DNA from: Amycolatopsis japonica | Lineage (GTDB): Bacteria > Actinomycetota > Actinomycetes > Mycobacteriales > Pseudonocardiaceae | Assembly (NCBI RefSeq): GCF_000732925.1 | Contig: NZ_CP008953.1 | Location: forward strand, 4,836,001 to 4,900,000 | DNA length: 64,000 nt | Reading direction: 5' to 3' | Shown: positions 25,465-34,312 of the stretch, piece by piece | Position numbering within the stretch: the first letter of the stretch is position 1 | How the letters are laid out: each line of letters opens with the position of its first letter | The notes under the pieces: generated by a model | The model's database searches: none | What the model was told of the DNA's origin: nothing | Seen by the model: only the letters and a program-made list of their open reading frames with translations | Position numbers and translations under genes: made by a program

Positions 25465-26455
25465 CCGGATCGAGGCCGACGAGTTCGCCGTCGAGGTCTA
25501 CGAACGGATCCTCGACGGCGACGGGCCCGCGGAGATGGCGGACCGGCTCGGTGTCCCGGCGGCCGAGGTGGACCGCGCGTTCGGACTCCTGCGGCGGCTG
25601 CGGCTGATCAGGGAGACCCGGAACGGCGAGGTCGTCGCGGTCAATCCCGACAGCGCACGGACCGAACTGCTGCTGCCGCTGGAACGGGCGATCCACGAGC
25701 AACGCAGCCTGCTGCTGGCCCGGCGGCGGCAACTGCGTTCGTTCGCCGACGCCTTCGGCCGCGCGGAACAGGCGAACCCGCGTCACTCGCCGATCCAGGT
25801 CTCGCGCGATCCGCGCGAAACCGAGTTGCGGCTCGTCGAAACGGCGAACGGCTGCAAGTCCGAAGTGCTGATGATGCAGTCGTGCGTGGCGCACGAGCCG
25901 CCCGAAGCGCGGCATCTGCGGCCGCTCGTACTGGACGCGCTGCGGCGCGGGCTCCGCGTCCGGGTGCTGTACCCGCACGCGGCCCGCGCGGACGCGGCGA
26001 CCCGGTCGTTCCTGTGCAACGTCGCCTCCCTCGGCGGCCGGGTGCGGACCTCGGACGAGATCTTCGACCGATTCGCCGTCTTCGACCGCGAGGTCGCGTT
26101 CCTCCGGGCCGGCCTCGAAGGCGACCAGGCCGTCGCGATGGTGCACGGGCCGGTGATCGCGCAGTTCCTCGCCGGAACACACGACCGCGGCTGGGAATCC
26201 GGCACCGACTTCGATCCCGCCCGGTCCGGTTACGACGGCACCCTCGACGTCGTCAAGTCCCGGGTGCTGGACCTGCTCGCCGCCGGTCTCAAGGACGAGG
26301 TGATCGCGCGGCGGGTCGGGCTGTCCGAACGGACGTTGCGCAGGCACATCGCGGCGATGATGCAGGAACTCGCCGCGGAGAGCCGGTTCCAGGCGGGCGT
26401 CGCCGCCGCGCGGGCGGGTCTGGTCGCCACCACCACTCGTACGCATTCCCACTAG
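25454..26455 (+). CDS. TrmB/LuxR-type transcriptional regulator
   Basis: A 333-residue regulator with a TrmB-like winged helix at the N-terminus (AEMADRLGVPAAEVDRAFGLL), a helical linker, a PLD-like sensor domain (residues about 115-255) and a LuxR-type HTH at the C-terminus (LLAAGLKDEVIARRVGLS, ERTLRRHIAAMMQELAAES). It is a longer relative of the protein at 19189. GTG at 25454 overlaps the exporter gene by 11 nt. The two related regulators flank the operon and probably control it. Confidence 0.85.
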   Translation: MLSDRIEADEFAVEVYERILDGDGPAEMADRLGVPAAEVDRAFGLLRRLRLIRETRNGEVVAVNPDSARTELLLPLERAIHEQRSLLLARRRQLRSFADAFGRAEQANPRHSPIQVSRDPRETELRLVETANGCKSEVLMMQSCVAHEPPEARHLRPLVLDALRRGLRVRVLYPHAARADAATRSFLCNVASLGGRVRTSDEIFDRFAVFDREVAFLRAGLEGDQAVAMVHGPVIAQFLAGTHDRGWESGTDFDPARSGYDGTLDVVKSRVLDLLAAGLKDEVIARRVGLSERTLRRHIAAMMQELAAESRFQAGVAAARAGLVATTTRTHSH

Positions 26456-26467
26456 GAAGGATCTTCC

Positions 26468-27691
26468 ATGCGACCGAAGAATCTGGCCTTGCGGCTGGGG
26501 CTGTGCCTCGCCGCGGTCCTGGCACTGCTCCCCGCCTCCCCCGCTTCCGGGACACCGGAGACCGAGGCCGCCCCGCCACCGGACCGGCCGATCCTGGAGG
26601 CGTTCTGGGGCGGCACGCCGCCCGCCGACCAGGTCCCCTGGGAAATGCTGAACACCATCAGCTACTGGTTCGCCTCACCGGCGGGCGGCCGGTGCAGCAC
26701 TCCGGACACCAAGCAGCGCAAGGACATCGAAAGTCTCGCGGCGGTGAAACGTGATCATCCCGACCTGACCGTGCTGATCTCCATCGGCGGCTGGGCCGCA
26801 CCGGGTTTCGGCGCCGGCGCCGCGACGGCGGAATCCCGGCGCGCCTTCGTGAAGTCCTGTGTGGACCAATGGCTGAGCGCGTTCCCGGCCGGACTGGTCG
26901 ACGGATTCGACGTCGACTGGGAGTTCCCGGTCTCCGGCGGGCTGCCCAGTATCGGCAACTCGCCCGCCGACCGCGCGAACTTCACCTTGCTGCTCAAGGA
27001 ATTCCGGGCACAACTGCAGCGCTATGCCCGTGACCACGGCAGGCCTGCCCGCGCCATGAAGCTGTCCGCGGACATCCCCGCGGGCCGCGTCCAGGACGAC
27101 GGCACCGGAACCGGGGGCGCGCCCTACGACGCGTCCAACAGTTTCGACCTGCGTGAAGTCGGCAGGCTCGTCGACATCTTCAACCTGATGACCTACGACT
27201 TCTGCACGGGCTACTCGAAGTTCTCCTGCTTCAACGATCCGCTGGTCAAGCGGCCCGGTGATCCGAACGACGAGTACAACAACAACGTCGGCGCGCTGAA
27301 GTACATGACCGACCACGGTGTCCCGCGCGAGAAGATCGTTCTCGGCGTTCCCTTCTACGGCCGGGCTTTCACCGTCACTTCGACCGCCAACGACGGCCTC
27401 TACCAGCCGTACACGGCCATGCAGTTCCTCGACTACAAGGTCCTCATGGGCCCGGAGTGGGCCGGTGACCCCGGATTCCGCAAGGGATGGGATCCGATCG
27501 TGCGCTCGCCGTACCTCTGGAACCCGGAGAAGAAGATCTGGGTGAGCTACGAGAACCCACGGTCCATTCAGGACCGCTCGCTGTTCGCGAAACGCCACCG
27601 CCTGGCGGGCATGATGATGTGGGAGCTGGGCGCCGACGATCCGCAGCACAGCCTTCTCGCCGCGATGACCGGGCCCTGGCTCCGCCCCTGA
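26468..27691 (+). CDS. Secreted GH18 chitinase
   Basis: A 407-residue glycoside hydrolase with an N-terminal signal peptide (LGLCLAAVLALLPASPASG, cleavage near residue 28). The catalytic motif DxxDxDxE is present as GFDVDWEFP near residue 155. Later GH18 blocks are LMTYDF, GVPFYGRAF and MMMWELGADD. There is no separate chitin-binding domain. It should act outside the cell on chitin or chitooligosaccharides; an LPMO is encoded 5 kb downstream. ATG at 26468 has a strong site (aggaagg) and lies 12 nt after the regulator stop, so read-through from region C is possible. Confidence 0.93.
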   Translation: MRPKNLALRLGLCLAAVLALLPASPASGTPETEAAPPPDRPILEAFWGGTPPADQVPWEMLNTISYWFASPAGGRCSTPDTKQRKDIESLAAVKRDHPDLTVLISIGGWAAPGFGAGAATAESRRAFVKSCVDQWLSAFPAGLVDGFDVDWEFPVSGGLPSIGNSPADRANFTLLLKEFRAQLQRYARDHGRPARAMKLSADIPAGRVQDDGTGTGGAPYDASNSFDLREVGRLVDIFNLMTYDFCTGYSKFSCFNDPLVKRPGDPNDEYNNNVGALKYMTDHGVPREKIVLGVPFYGRAFTVTSTANDGLYQPYTAMQFLDYKVLMGPEWAGDPGFRKGWDPIVRSPYLWNPEKKIWVSYENPRSIQDRSLFAKRHRLAGMMMWELGADDPQHSLLAAMTGPWLRP

Positions 27692-27849
27692 TGGAAGGGC
27701 CGGCGGTCGCCCGACGTGGGAAACCGTCGGCCTCCGCGGCCCGGGCAAGGGGGCCCTCGCAGTACCTGTATCGCCAGGGACTCCCAGACGTCCAGCACGC
27801 CTGTCAGCCTGTTCGAGTCGGCTTCACAGGACAGAACGGACGTAAACCT

Positions 27850-28653
27850 ATGGCGGGCAACCAGTTCACCACTCACTCAGGACTTTTCGATCTGAGTGGG
27901 AAGTACGCACTTGTCACCGGCGGAACCAGGGGCATCGGGATGATGATCGCGCGCGGCCTTCTGCAGGCGGGCGCCCGCGTCATCGTCAGCTCACGCAAGG
28001 CCGACGCGTGCGCGGAGGCACAGCGTCTGCTCTCGGAATTCGGCGACGTTCAAGCAATCCCGGCCGACTTGTCCAGGTACGACGAGTGTCAGCGCCTCGC
28101 TGATCTCGTCAAGGCCGGCTGGGAACGCCTGGACATCCTCGTCAACAACGCCGGGGCGATGTGGCGCGAGCCGCTGGAGACGTTCCCCGCCGAGGCCTGG
28201 GACGCGGTGATCGACCTCAACCTCAAGTCGCCGTTCTGGCTGGTGCAGGCGCTGCTGCCCGCGCTGCGCAGGGCGGGCACCGCCGATGATCCCGCGCGGA
28301 TCATCAACATCGGCAGTATCGCCGCCATCCACGTCGCCGAGGCGCCCAACTATTCGTACGCCGGCAGCAAAGCGGCACTCCATCAACTCACCAGGGTGCT
28401 TGCCAGGGAACTGGGCCCACAGCACGTCACGGTGAACGCGATAGCCCCAGGAGTGTTCCCGTCGCAGATGATGGCGGCCACGATCGACGCCATCGGCGAC
28501 ACGATCGCGGCGAAGACGCCTCTGCGCCGCATCGGCCGCGACGACGACATGGCAGGCACCGCCGTGTTCCTCTCCGGCCGGGCGGGGTCTTATTTGACGG
28601 GCGCCATCGTCCCGGTCGACGGCGGCATCGCGACGACCGCGTCGGGTACTTAG
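27850..28653 (+). CDS. Short-chain dehydrogenase/reductase
   Basis: A 267-residue classical SDR with TGGTRGIG near residue 24, SSRKAD (NADP-type), NNAGA, INIGSIAA and YSYAGSKAAL (Tyr/Lys), ending VPVDGGIA. The pattern resembles FabG-like 3-oxoacyl or gluconate 5-dehydrogenases. ATG at 27850 is preceded by 'ggacgtaaacct'. The 158-nt space before it (27692-27849) holds no recognisable feature. It may be paired with the downstream helix-turn-helix regulator. Confidence 0.9.
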   Translation: MAGNQFTTHSGLFDLSGKYALVTGGTRGIGMMIARGLLQAGARVIVSSRKADACAEAQRLLSEFGDVQAIPADLSRYDECQRLADLVKAGWERLDILVNNAGAMWREPLETFPAEAWDAVIDLNLKSPFWLVQALLPALRRAGTADDPARIINIGSIAAIHVAEAPNYSYAGSKAALHQLTRVLARELGPQHVTVNAIAPGVFPSQMMAATIDAIGDTIAAKTPLRRIGRDDDMAGTAVFLSGRAGSYLTGAIVPVDGGIATTASGT

Positions 28654-28706
28654 GGGGTACCAGCAGTACCTCCCTTCGCCTGTGGACACCGGCCTACAGT
28701 GCAGGG

Positions 28707-29606
28707 GTGGCCACGATCGACCTGCGCACCGAGATCAAGGAATTCCTGAGTTCGCGTCGCGCCCGGATCACGCCGGAGCGGGCCGGACTGTCCGCTTACG
28801 GCGGCAACCGCCGGGTCAAAGGTCTGCGTCGCGAAGAGGTAGCTCTCCTGGCCGGGGTATCGGTCGACTACTACGTGCGGATGGAGCGCGGCAGCCTCGC
28901 CGGTGCCTCCGACGGGGTGCTCGGCGCGTTGGCCTCCGCCTTGCACCTCGACGAGGCCGAGCGCGATCACCTGTTCCACCTGGCGCGGCGATCCAAGGCA
29001 CCCACTCGCCGACGCCGGCCCGCCGTGACGGTGCGCCCCGCGCTTCAGCAGGTTCTCGACGCCATCACCGATGCGCCCGCGTGGATTTGCAACGGCCGTT
29101 ATGACGTGCTGGCCATGAATCACCTTGCCCGCGCACTGTATTCACCGATGCTGGCCGACCCGCGACTACCGGCGAACACCGCGCGGTTCGTGTATCTGGA
29201 TCCCGAGGCGGCGAAAGCGTTCTTTGTCGACTATGACCGGATCGTCCGCGATGTGGCCGCGAAGCTACGCATGGAAGCCGGCCGCGATCCGCACGACGAG
29301 GAGCTGATCGCCCTGGTCGGTGAGTTGTCGACGCGCAGTCGGCTGTTTCGGCGACAGTGGGCGTCTCAGGACGTTCAGCTCCACCGGTCCGGACGCAAAC
29401 GTCTGCACCATCCCGTAGTGGGCAGGCTCGACCTGGACGTCGAGTCGATGGAGCTGCCTGCCGAACCTGGCCTGCTCCTGACCGTCTACACCGCACCCGC
29501 CGGGACGACGACCGCGGACGGCCTGGCCCTCTTGGCGTCGTGGGCGGCCGGTCAGGAGAAGCCGACGACCGAGATCACCGCCTGGGCTCATCGAGGGTCC
29601 GTTTGA
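28707..29606 (+). CDS. MmyB-like XRE-family regulator
   Basis: A 299-residue regulator with an N-terminal helix-turn-helix (GLRREEVALLAGVSVDYYVRME) and a C-terminal MmyB ligand-binding domain of PAS type (residues about 105-285, including WICNGRYDVLAMN). Family members bind fatty-acid-like ligands and often control a neighbouring SDR, which fits the gene 53 nt upstream. The GTG at 28707 is the likely start. The 3' end overlaps the convergent SRPBCC gene by 32 nt. Confidence 0.9.
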   Translation: MATIDLRTEIKEFLSSRRARITPERAGLSAYGGNRRVKGLRREEVALLAGVSVDYYVRMERGSLAGASDGVLGALASALHLDEAERDHLFHLARRSKAPTRRRRPAVTVRPALQQVLDAITDAPAWICNGRYDVLAMNHLARALYSPMLADPRLPANTARFVYLDPEAAKAFFVDYDRIVRDVAAKLRMEAGRDPHDEELIALVGELSTRSRLFRRQWASQDVQLHRSGRKRLHHPVVGRLDLDVESMELPAEPGLLLTVYTAPAGTTTADGLALLASWAAGQEKPTTEITAWAHRGSV

Positions 29607-29982
29607 TGACCTCCAAACCGCGCGACATCGCCTCGGCCATCGGCGCGGCCAGGGCGTCGGGGAGGACGTCGCGGGCCCACACCAGCCTGCACCGTCGTTC
29701 ACCGTCGGCGAAGACCTGCATGGAGGCGTTGTCGTGGTCCGGCCGAACGGTGCCGCCGATCACCGCGTAGACGATCCGGCGCGTGTCATGGTCGACGGTG
29801 ACGCATCGCTCCCGGACCACCGTGCCGTCGGCGAAGGTGACGACCCGGCAGCCGTCCTCGATCCGGGTGTCCACCACGAACCCCGGTGCCATCCGCGAAG
29901 GACCCGCGCTGAAGTCGCCGATCACCTCCCACACCGCTTCGGCGCTGGACTCGACCATGATTTCGTCGCTGAGGGAAGCCAT
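29575..29982 (-). CDS. SRPBCC-family (polyketide cyclase/START-like) protein
   Basis: A 135-residue protein with the pattern of SRPBCC small-ligand-binding proteins: an EIMVESSAEAVWEVIGDFS start, then beta strands (GCRVVTFADGTVVRERCVTVD) and a C-terminal helix (APMAEAMSRGLEVIKR). There is no clear catalytic residue. ATG at 29982 was chosen over upstream in-frame starts that would cross into the divergent AraC gene. The function is unknown; possibly a lipid or polyketide-like ligand is bound. Confidence 0.82.
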   Translation of the reverse strand: MASLSDEIMVESSAEAVWEVIGDFSAGPSRMAPGFVVDTRIEDGCRVVTFADGTVVRERCVTVDHDTRRIVYAVIGGTVRPDHDNASMQVFADGERRCRLVWARDVLPDALAAPMAEAMSRGLEVIKRTLDEPRR

Positions 29983-30064
29983 GTCGCCAACCCTGCCCCG
30001 AACCCGTCCCCCAGGTCTTGAAGATCCTTGCGGAACTGTCGGACCCACCGCGTAGCCTCCGCGG

Positions 30065-30892
30065 GTGCTCTCCTTCCTCGGGCTCGCGGCCCGCCCGGAG
30101 TTCGCCATCGCGGACGTGGACTGCCGAGACGATCACCGCGGCTGGTCGGCCGAGCGGCCACGCGAGGACGTGCGGCTCGTGCTCGTGCGCCGCGGCGGGT
30201 TCCGCCGCCGGGTCCGTGGCGTCCACGTGGACCTCGACCGCACCGTCGGCTACCTCGGACTGCCGGGCGAGGAGGAGCACTTCGCCCATCCCGCCGGCGG
30301 CGACAGGTGCACGTCGATCAGCCTGACCCCCGCGTTCTGGCGTGCGATGGCCGGCGACGCACCACGGCTGGAACGCACGTCGCTGTACGTCGACGGCAGG
30401 CTCGACCTCGCCCACCGGCGACTCCTGGCCGCCTCCCGCGCCGCCGACACGGACTACGCGGCGACCGAAGGACTGGTCAGCCTGGTGACCGACGCCGTCC
30501 GGCAGGTCGTGAGCACGACTGTCCCGGAGAGCGATCCGGCGGGCGCCGGTGACCGGAGACTGGTAGCCCGAGCCCGAAGTCTGATCGGCGAGGGTCATCC
30601 CGCCGCGGAGGGCCTGATCCCGCTCGCCACTCTTCTGGGTGTCTCGCCGTACCGGCTCAGCCGAGCCTTCACCCGCGAACTGGGAGTTTCGCTGACCCGC
30701 TACCGCAACCGCGTCCGCGTCGCCCAAGCGCTGGACCGGTTGGAGGCGGGTGAGCCCAGCCTGGCCACCCTCGCCGCCGACCTCCGGTTCGCCGACCAGG
30801 CGCACTTGTGCCGAACCATGCGCGAACACCTGGGGCACACCCCGACCGCGCTACGCGGACTGCTCACCACGGTCGAACGACAGCACCGATAG
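30065..30892 (+). CDS. AraC-family transcriptional regulator
   Basis: A 275-residue regulator. The N-terminal part (1-160) is a cupin-like sensing region without a recognised ligand motif. The C-terminal AraC domain has two helix-turn-helix units (IPLATLLGVSPYRLSRAF, LATLAADLRFADQAHLCRTM) and ends with the GHTPTALR motif. The start is GTG at 30065. It is divergent from the SRPBCC gene, 82 nt away, and may control it. Confidence 0.9.
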   Translation: MLSFLGLAARPEFAIADVDCRDDHRGWSAERPREDVRLVLVRRGGFRRRVRGVHVDLDRTVGYLGLPGEEEHFAHPAGGDRCTSISLTPAFWRAMAGDAPRLERTSLYVDGRLDLAHRRLLAASRAADTDYAATEGLVSLVTDAVRQVVSTTVPESDPAGAGDRRLVARARSLIGEGHPAAEGLIPLATLLGVSPYRLSRAFTRELGVSLTRYRNRVRVAQALDRLEAGEPSLATLAADLRFADQAHLCRTMREHLGHTPTALRGLLTTVERQHR

Positions 30893-31124
30893 GCCGTACG
30901 GATGCATCGAGCGGCAGTTTCCGCGCTTTCAGTCCCGTTGGCGAGTGAGGTCACATAGTTTGCAACCGGCGCACTTGTCCGTCCACAAGTAACCGGGGAG
31001 AGGAGCCGGACACCCCGGCGAATCTCGCCCGGCATCGCAGCCGCAGGGCTTCCCACCCCGACCGTGGGCGGCCGGGTGCTCCTCTTGACCGACATCACTC
31101 TTCTTGCCCAGTAAGGGATTCAGC
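30893..31124. other. Intergenic leader of the GH43-like gene
   Basis: These 232 nt hold no gene. An imperfectly spaced inverted repeat, acttgt-n6-acaagt (30973-30990), flanked by 'aaccgg' on both sides, could be an operator for a carbohydrate-responsive repressor. This is weak evidence based on symmetry only. Confidence 0.35.
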
Positions 31125-32198
31125 ATGCGCAAGTGGATGACCAGATTACTCGTGGCCGGCGTGCTCGCCACGACCGCCACGGCCACCGTCACGGCGGTCG
31201 GCACGGCAGGCGCGGCCGACGGTGTCTCGACCGCGGCCGCCGAGTCGACGTTCCCCCTCGCCGACCCGGACACCGTCCAGGCGAAGGACGGCTCGTACGT
31301 CACCTACGGCACCACGGTCGGCGCCGGTGTCGGCGAGCGGTGCGGCGTGACCGGGAAACTGTTCGTGCCGGTGCTCGTGCACGGCTCCGGAAACACCGTC
31401 GGCGTGGGCACGTGCGCGTCGGCCGACGCCCTGCCCAACGGGCCGGGTAGCTGGGCGGAAGGCAACGTCTGGGCGCCCGGCGTCGTCCGCTTCGGCGACA
31501 CCTACTTCATGTACTACACCGCGTCCAAGCGGGGCTCCGGCCAGAAGTGCCTCGGCCGCGCTGTCTCGGGCAGTGCGCGGGGGCCGTTCACCAACCCCGT
31601 CGAGTGGGCTTGCCCGGGCAACGGCCGCTGGGCCATCGACGCGAACCCGTTCGTCTCGGGCAGCTCCATGTACGTCGCCTACCGGGACGACGCGATCACC
31701 TCGTACCCGGAGACCGGTATCTCGGTCGTGCGCACCCAGTCCAACGGCATGGCGGACTGGGACACCCGCCGGGACGCGTTGAAGAGCACCGACATCGGCT
31801 GGGAGACCATCCGGATGAGCGGCGGGACGCACGTGATCGAGAACCCGTCGATGTTCAAGTCCGCCGACGGCTATTGGTACCTGGCCTACTCCGGCAACAA
31901 CTGGGACAGCGCACGGTATGCGACCGGCATCGCCCGGTGCGGCACCGGCCCGATCCCGTCGACGCGCTGCACACCGCGGCAGAACGGGGCCGAGCGGCCC
32001 TACTTCGGGTACACCGGCACCGGCGGCCTCAACCCCTACCGCGGCCTGCCCGGCAACCACCCCGGCCCCGGCGGGATGGACTTCTTCCAGGCGGCCAACG
32101 GCCAGTACCACGCCGTCTACCACTGGTGGAACGGCACTCGCCGGTTCCCGATCGTCGCGACGGTCCTCCGCAACGACGGCGGCTTCTACCTCAGTTAA
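31125..32198 (+). CDS. Secreted GH43-like glycoside hydrolase
   Basis: A 357-residue protein with a signal peptide (LLVAGVLATTATATVTAVGTA, cleavage near residue 31). It shows a five-bladed propeller pattern of GH43-type enzymes: LADPDTVQAKDGSYV (general base Asp), WAPGVVRFGDTYFMYYTA, and IENPSMFKSADGYWYLAYSG (possible acid Glu). GH43 enzymes act on arabinan or xylan side chains; the substrate is not predictable. ATG at 31125 follows 'taagggattcagc'; a TTG 21 nt upstream is a less likely start. Confidence 0.82.
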   Translation: MRKWMTRLLVAGVLATTATATVTAVGTAGAADGVSTAAAESTFPLADPDTVQAKDGSYVTYGTTVGAGVGERCGVTGKLFVPVLVHGSGNTVGVGTCASADALPNGPGSWAEGNVWAPGVVRFGDTYFMYYTASKRGSGQKCLGRAVSGSARGPFTNPVEWACPGNGRWAIDANPFVSGSSMYVAYRDDAITSYPETGISVVRTQSNGMADWDTRRDALKSTDIGWETIRMSGGTHVIENPSMFKSADGYWYLAYSGNNWDSARYATGIARCGTGPIPSTRCTPRQNGAERPYFGYTGTGGLNPYRGLPGNHPGPGGMDFFQAANGQYHAVYHWWNGTRRFPIVATVLRNDGGFYLS

Positions 32199-32228
32199 GG
32201 GCCCCGATCCGGGCGGTTTGCGAAGGGG

Positions 32229-32272
32229 TCGTGAGTGTTTTGGGTCGTTCTAACGACCCAAAACACTCACGA
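32229..32272. terminator. Perfect 21-bp palindromic terminator-like hairpin
   Basis: tcgtgagtgttttgggtcgtt is followed after 2 nt by its exact complement, 31 nt after the GH43-like stop. It is probably a transcription terminator. It lies in a 394-nt space (32199-32592) that has no gene and also carries the hairpin at 32319-32361 and the half copy at 32451-32471. Confidence 0.7.
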
Positions 32273-32318
32273 GGCGGCACCTGCGACCGAACCGCCGCTC
32301 CCGTAGCCGGCCGGGGGC

Positions 32319-32361
32319 GAAGGCTCCTTTCGTCGCGTCAGACTCGGTGAAGGGAGCCTTC
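32319..32361. repeat. Inverted repeat (gaaggctcc ... ggagccttc)
   Basis: Nine-bp arms enclose a 25-nt loop with further partial pairing. It resembles the other 'gaagg ... ccttc' hairpins at 1534 and 47444 and could terminate transcription from either side. Confidence 0.5.
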
Positions 32362-32450
32362 AGTCCACACCACTCCGCTAGTGCCTACTGACGCAGGTTG
32401 GATCAGCCGCACCCGCGCACCGCGTAGGTACTTAAGACACCCTTGGCTCT

Positions 32451-32471
32451 AACGACCCAAAACACTCACGA
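32451..32471. repeat. Half copy of the 32229 palindrome
   Basis: aacgacccaaaacactcacga is identical to the right arm of the 32229-32272 hairpin, 179 nt away. It could be the residue of a duplicated element. Confidence 0.7.
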
Positions 32472-32592
32472 CCCAGCCAAAACCGTTCAGGCCCTCTGTC
32501 ATCTGACCCGCGCCCGACAATCGGGGCGGAGTCGGCGAGCGTTGCCCGGCCGACATCGGTCTTCGCCACCTTTGCCGGCCGGGCCGCGGAGA

Positions 32593-33237
32593 TCAGGTGA
32601 AAATGACGTCCGAGCAGGAGTAGAAGGCCTCGCCGGAATCGGGCCAGTGGCGTTGCCAGATCGAGTAGATCAAATGCCTGCCGGTCCGCCCGCCGGGCAG
32701 GTTCGCCTTCAACTGATAGGCGTTGCCGGCGATCGGCGGGTTGTTCTGCTTGTAGAACGGGGTGTCTTCCAGGTCGGACCACTTGAGCGGTTTCGTCGGG
32801 TCGTAACCCGGCTTCGTGACATACAGCTCGAAGGTGCCCGGGTGCGCGGCGGTCAGCTGATACCGCAAGGTGTACGGGCCGCTGGCCGGCATCGTGGTCG
32901 CCGGCCAGTCCGCACGGGCAAGATCGAGCCCCTTGTACTTGGCCCGGCCGGCACTGCACAGCTTGCCGTCCGGGATGATCTCGCGGCTACGGCCGCTGGC
33001 GTCACCGATGTTGACCTCGTCCCAGTCGTAAATCGGCCAGCTGTCGCCCACCGCGATGGCGGCCTTGCACGCGGCGGACCGCGGATTCTCCGGACCTTCC
33101 TGGAAACAGCGCATGATCCGGCTGATCGGAGTGCCCATCGAGCCATGCGCGAGCGCGGGAACGGCGGTGAACACCGAAACCGCGCCGAACACCGCGGTCA
33201 ATACCGCGACTTTCACCACAGAGCGGGAAAACTTCAT
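32593..33237 (-). CDS. Secreted AA10 lytic polysaccharide monooxygenase
   Basis: A 214-residue copper enzyme that oxidatively cleaves chitin or cellulose. The signal peptide ends ...VPALA, so the mature protein begins with HGSMGTP, placing His at position 1 as needed for the copper histidine brace. The second His is probably in LTAAHPGTFELYV. Other AA10 motifs are YDWDEVNIGD and IYSIWQRHWPDSGEAFYSCSDV. There is no additional binding domain. It probably acts with the GH18 chitinase. The 205-nt space upstream of its start (33238-33442) carries no clear regulatory motif. Confidence 0.93.
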   Translation of the reverse strand: MKFSRSVVKVAVLTAVFGAVSVFTAVPALAHGSMGTPISRIMRCFQEGPENPRSAACKAAIAVGDSWPIYDWDEVNIGDASGRSREIIPDGKLCSAGRAKYKGLDLARADWPATTMPASGPYTLRYQLTAAHPGTFELYVTKPGYDPTKPLKWSDLEDTPFYKQNNPPIAGNAYQLKANLPGGRTGRHLIYSIWQRHWPDSGEAFYSCSDVIFT

Positions 33238-33442
33238 CGCAAGAGTCCTCTCATGAGAGGTCTAGACCATGCCACGGTAGGCGCCCGGCGCACCGCCGAG
33301 TAGGCCCGAAAGTCGGGTTCGGGCTCCGGTCACGTCGCTGTCCCGGCAGGCTGGGGTCCGGTTCGCGCGCGAGTCCGGCAAATCGGTTGATCACACCGCA
33401 GCGGCCATGACACGCTGCCACAGCCGACCGCAGGAGCTGCTC

Positions 33443-34312
33443 TTGACCGTGAAACCCACCCCGGCGATCGACATCGCGTTGGCGAGGCGTCTGATCGACA
33501 CGCAGTTCCCGCAATGGGCCGGGTTGCCGTTGCTTCCGTACGCCCCGGCGGGCTCGGATCATGTGATCTACCGGCTGGGCGAGAACCTGTCCGTGCGGCT
33601 ACCTCGCCACGACGGCGCGATCGAGCAGGCGGCGAAGGAAGCCGAGTGGTTGCCCCGGCTGGCCCCGCACCTGCCGCTGGCCGTACCCGAACTGGTGGGA
33701 GTGGGAGCAGCGGGCTTCGGCTATCCGTGGCCATGGGCGGTGTCGCGATGGCTGGACGGCGAGGTGGCGACCGTGGACGCCCTGTCCAGCTCGCACGAGG
33801 CCGCGGTGGCACTGGCCGGGTTCCTGACCGCGCTCCACCGGATCGACGCCGGAACGACCGAGGATCTCACCGGTCGTCCGCTCGCCACCCGGGACACGGC
33901 GACGCGGCTCGCCATCGCGAAAGTCGGCGATGCCTTCGACACCGCGGCGATGACCGACCTGTGGGACACCGCCCTCGCCGCCCCCGGCCGGGGCGGTCCG
34001 CCGGTCTGGTTTCACGGCGATTTCCACACTGGCAACCTGTTGACGACCGACGGCCGCCTCAGCGCCGTCATCGACTTCGGCGAGCTCGGCGTCGGTGATC
34101 CGGCTCGCGATCTGATCATCGCCTTCACCCTCATGTCAGCCGAAACGCGAGCCACCTTCCGCGCCGCGCTCGATGTGGACGACGCGACCTGGACCCGCGG
34201 TCGTGGTTGGGCCTTGGCAACCGGATTGAACGCCTACGTCCACTACGCCGCCGTGAATCCCCGCGTCGCCGCGCAGACCACCCGCCAGATCACCCAGGCC
34301 CTCCTCGGTTGA
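33443..34312 (+). CDS. Aminoglycoside phosphotransferase-family protein (APH)
   Basis: About 289 residues. The kinase-like fold shows an N-lobe (YRLGENLSVRLPRHD), the Brenner motif as WFHGDFHTGNLL (catalytic Asp) and the metal-binding Asp in VIDFGELGVGDPARD. Relatives phosphorylate aminoglycosides, macrolides or small metabolites; resistance is not shown. TTG at 33443 sits 6 nt after AGGAG. GTG at 33449 and ATG at 33407 are in-frame alternatives. The 3' end overlaps the convergent SDR gene by 23 nt. Confidence 0.85.
   Translation: MTVKPTPAIDIALARRLIDTQFPQWAGLPLLPYAPAGSDHVIYRLGENLSVRLPRHDGAIEQAAKEAEWLPRLAPHLPLAVPELVGVGAAGFGYPWPWAVSRWLDGEVATVDALSSSHEAAVALAGFLTALHRIDAGTTEDLTGRPLATRDTATRLAIAKVGDAFDTAAMTDLWDTALAAPGRGGPPVWFHGDFHTGNLLTTDGRLSAVIDFGELGVGDPARDLIIAFTLMSAETRATFRAALDVDDATWTRGRGWALATGLNAYVHYAAVNPRVAAQTTRQITQALLG

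Noticed and set aside
33443..34312. Calling the APH-family gene an antibiotic-resistance gene
   Set aside because: The kinase motifs are generic to the family and nothing in the sequence shows aminoglycoside specificity.
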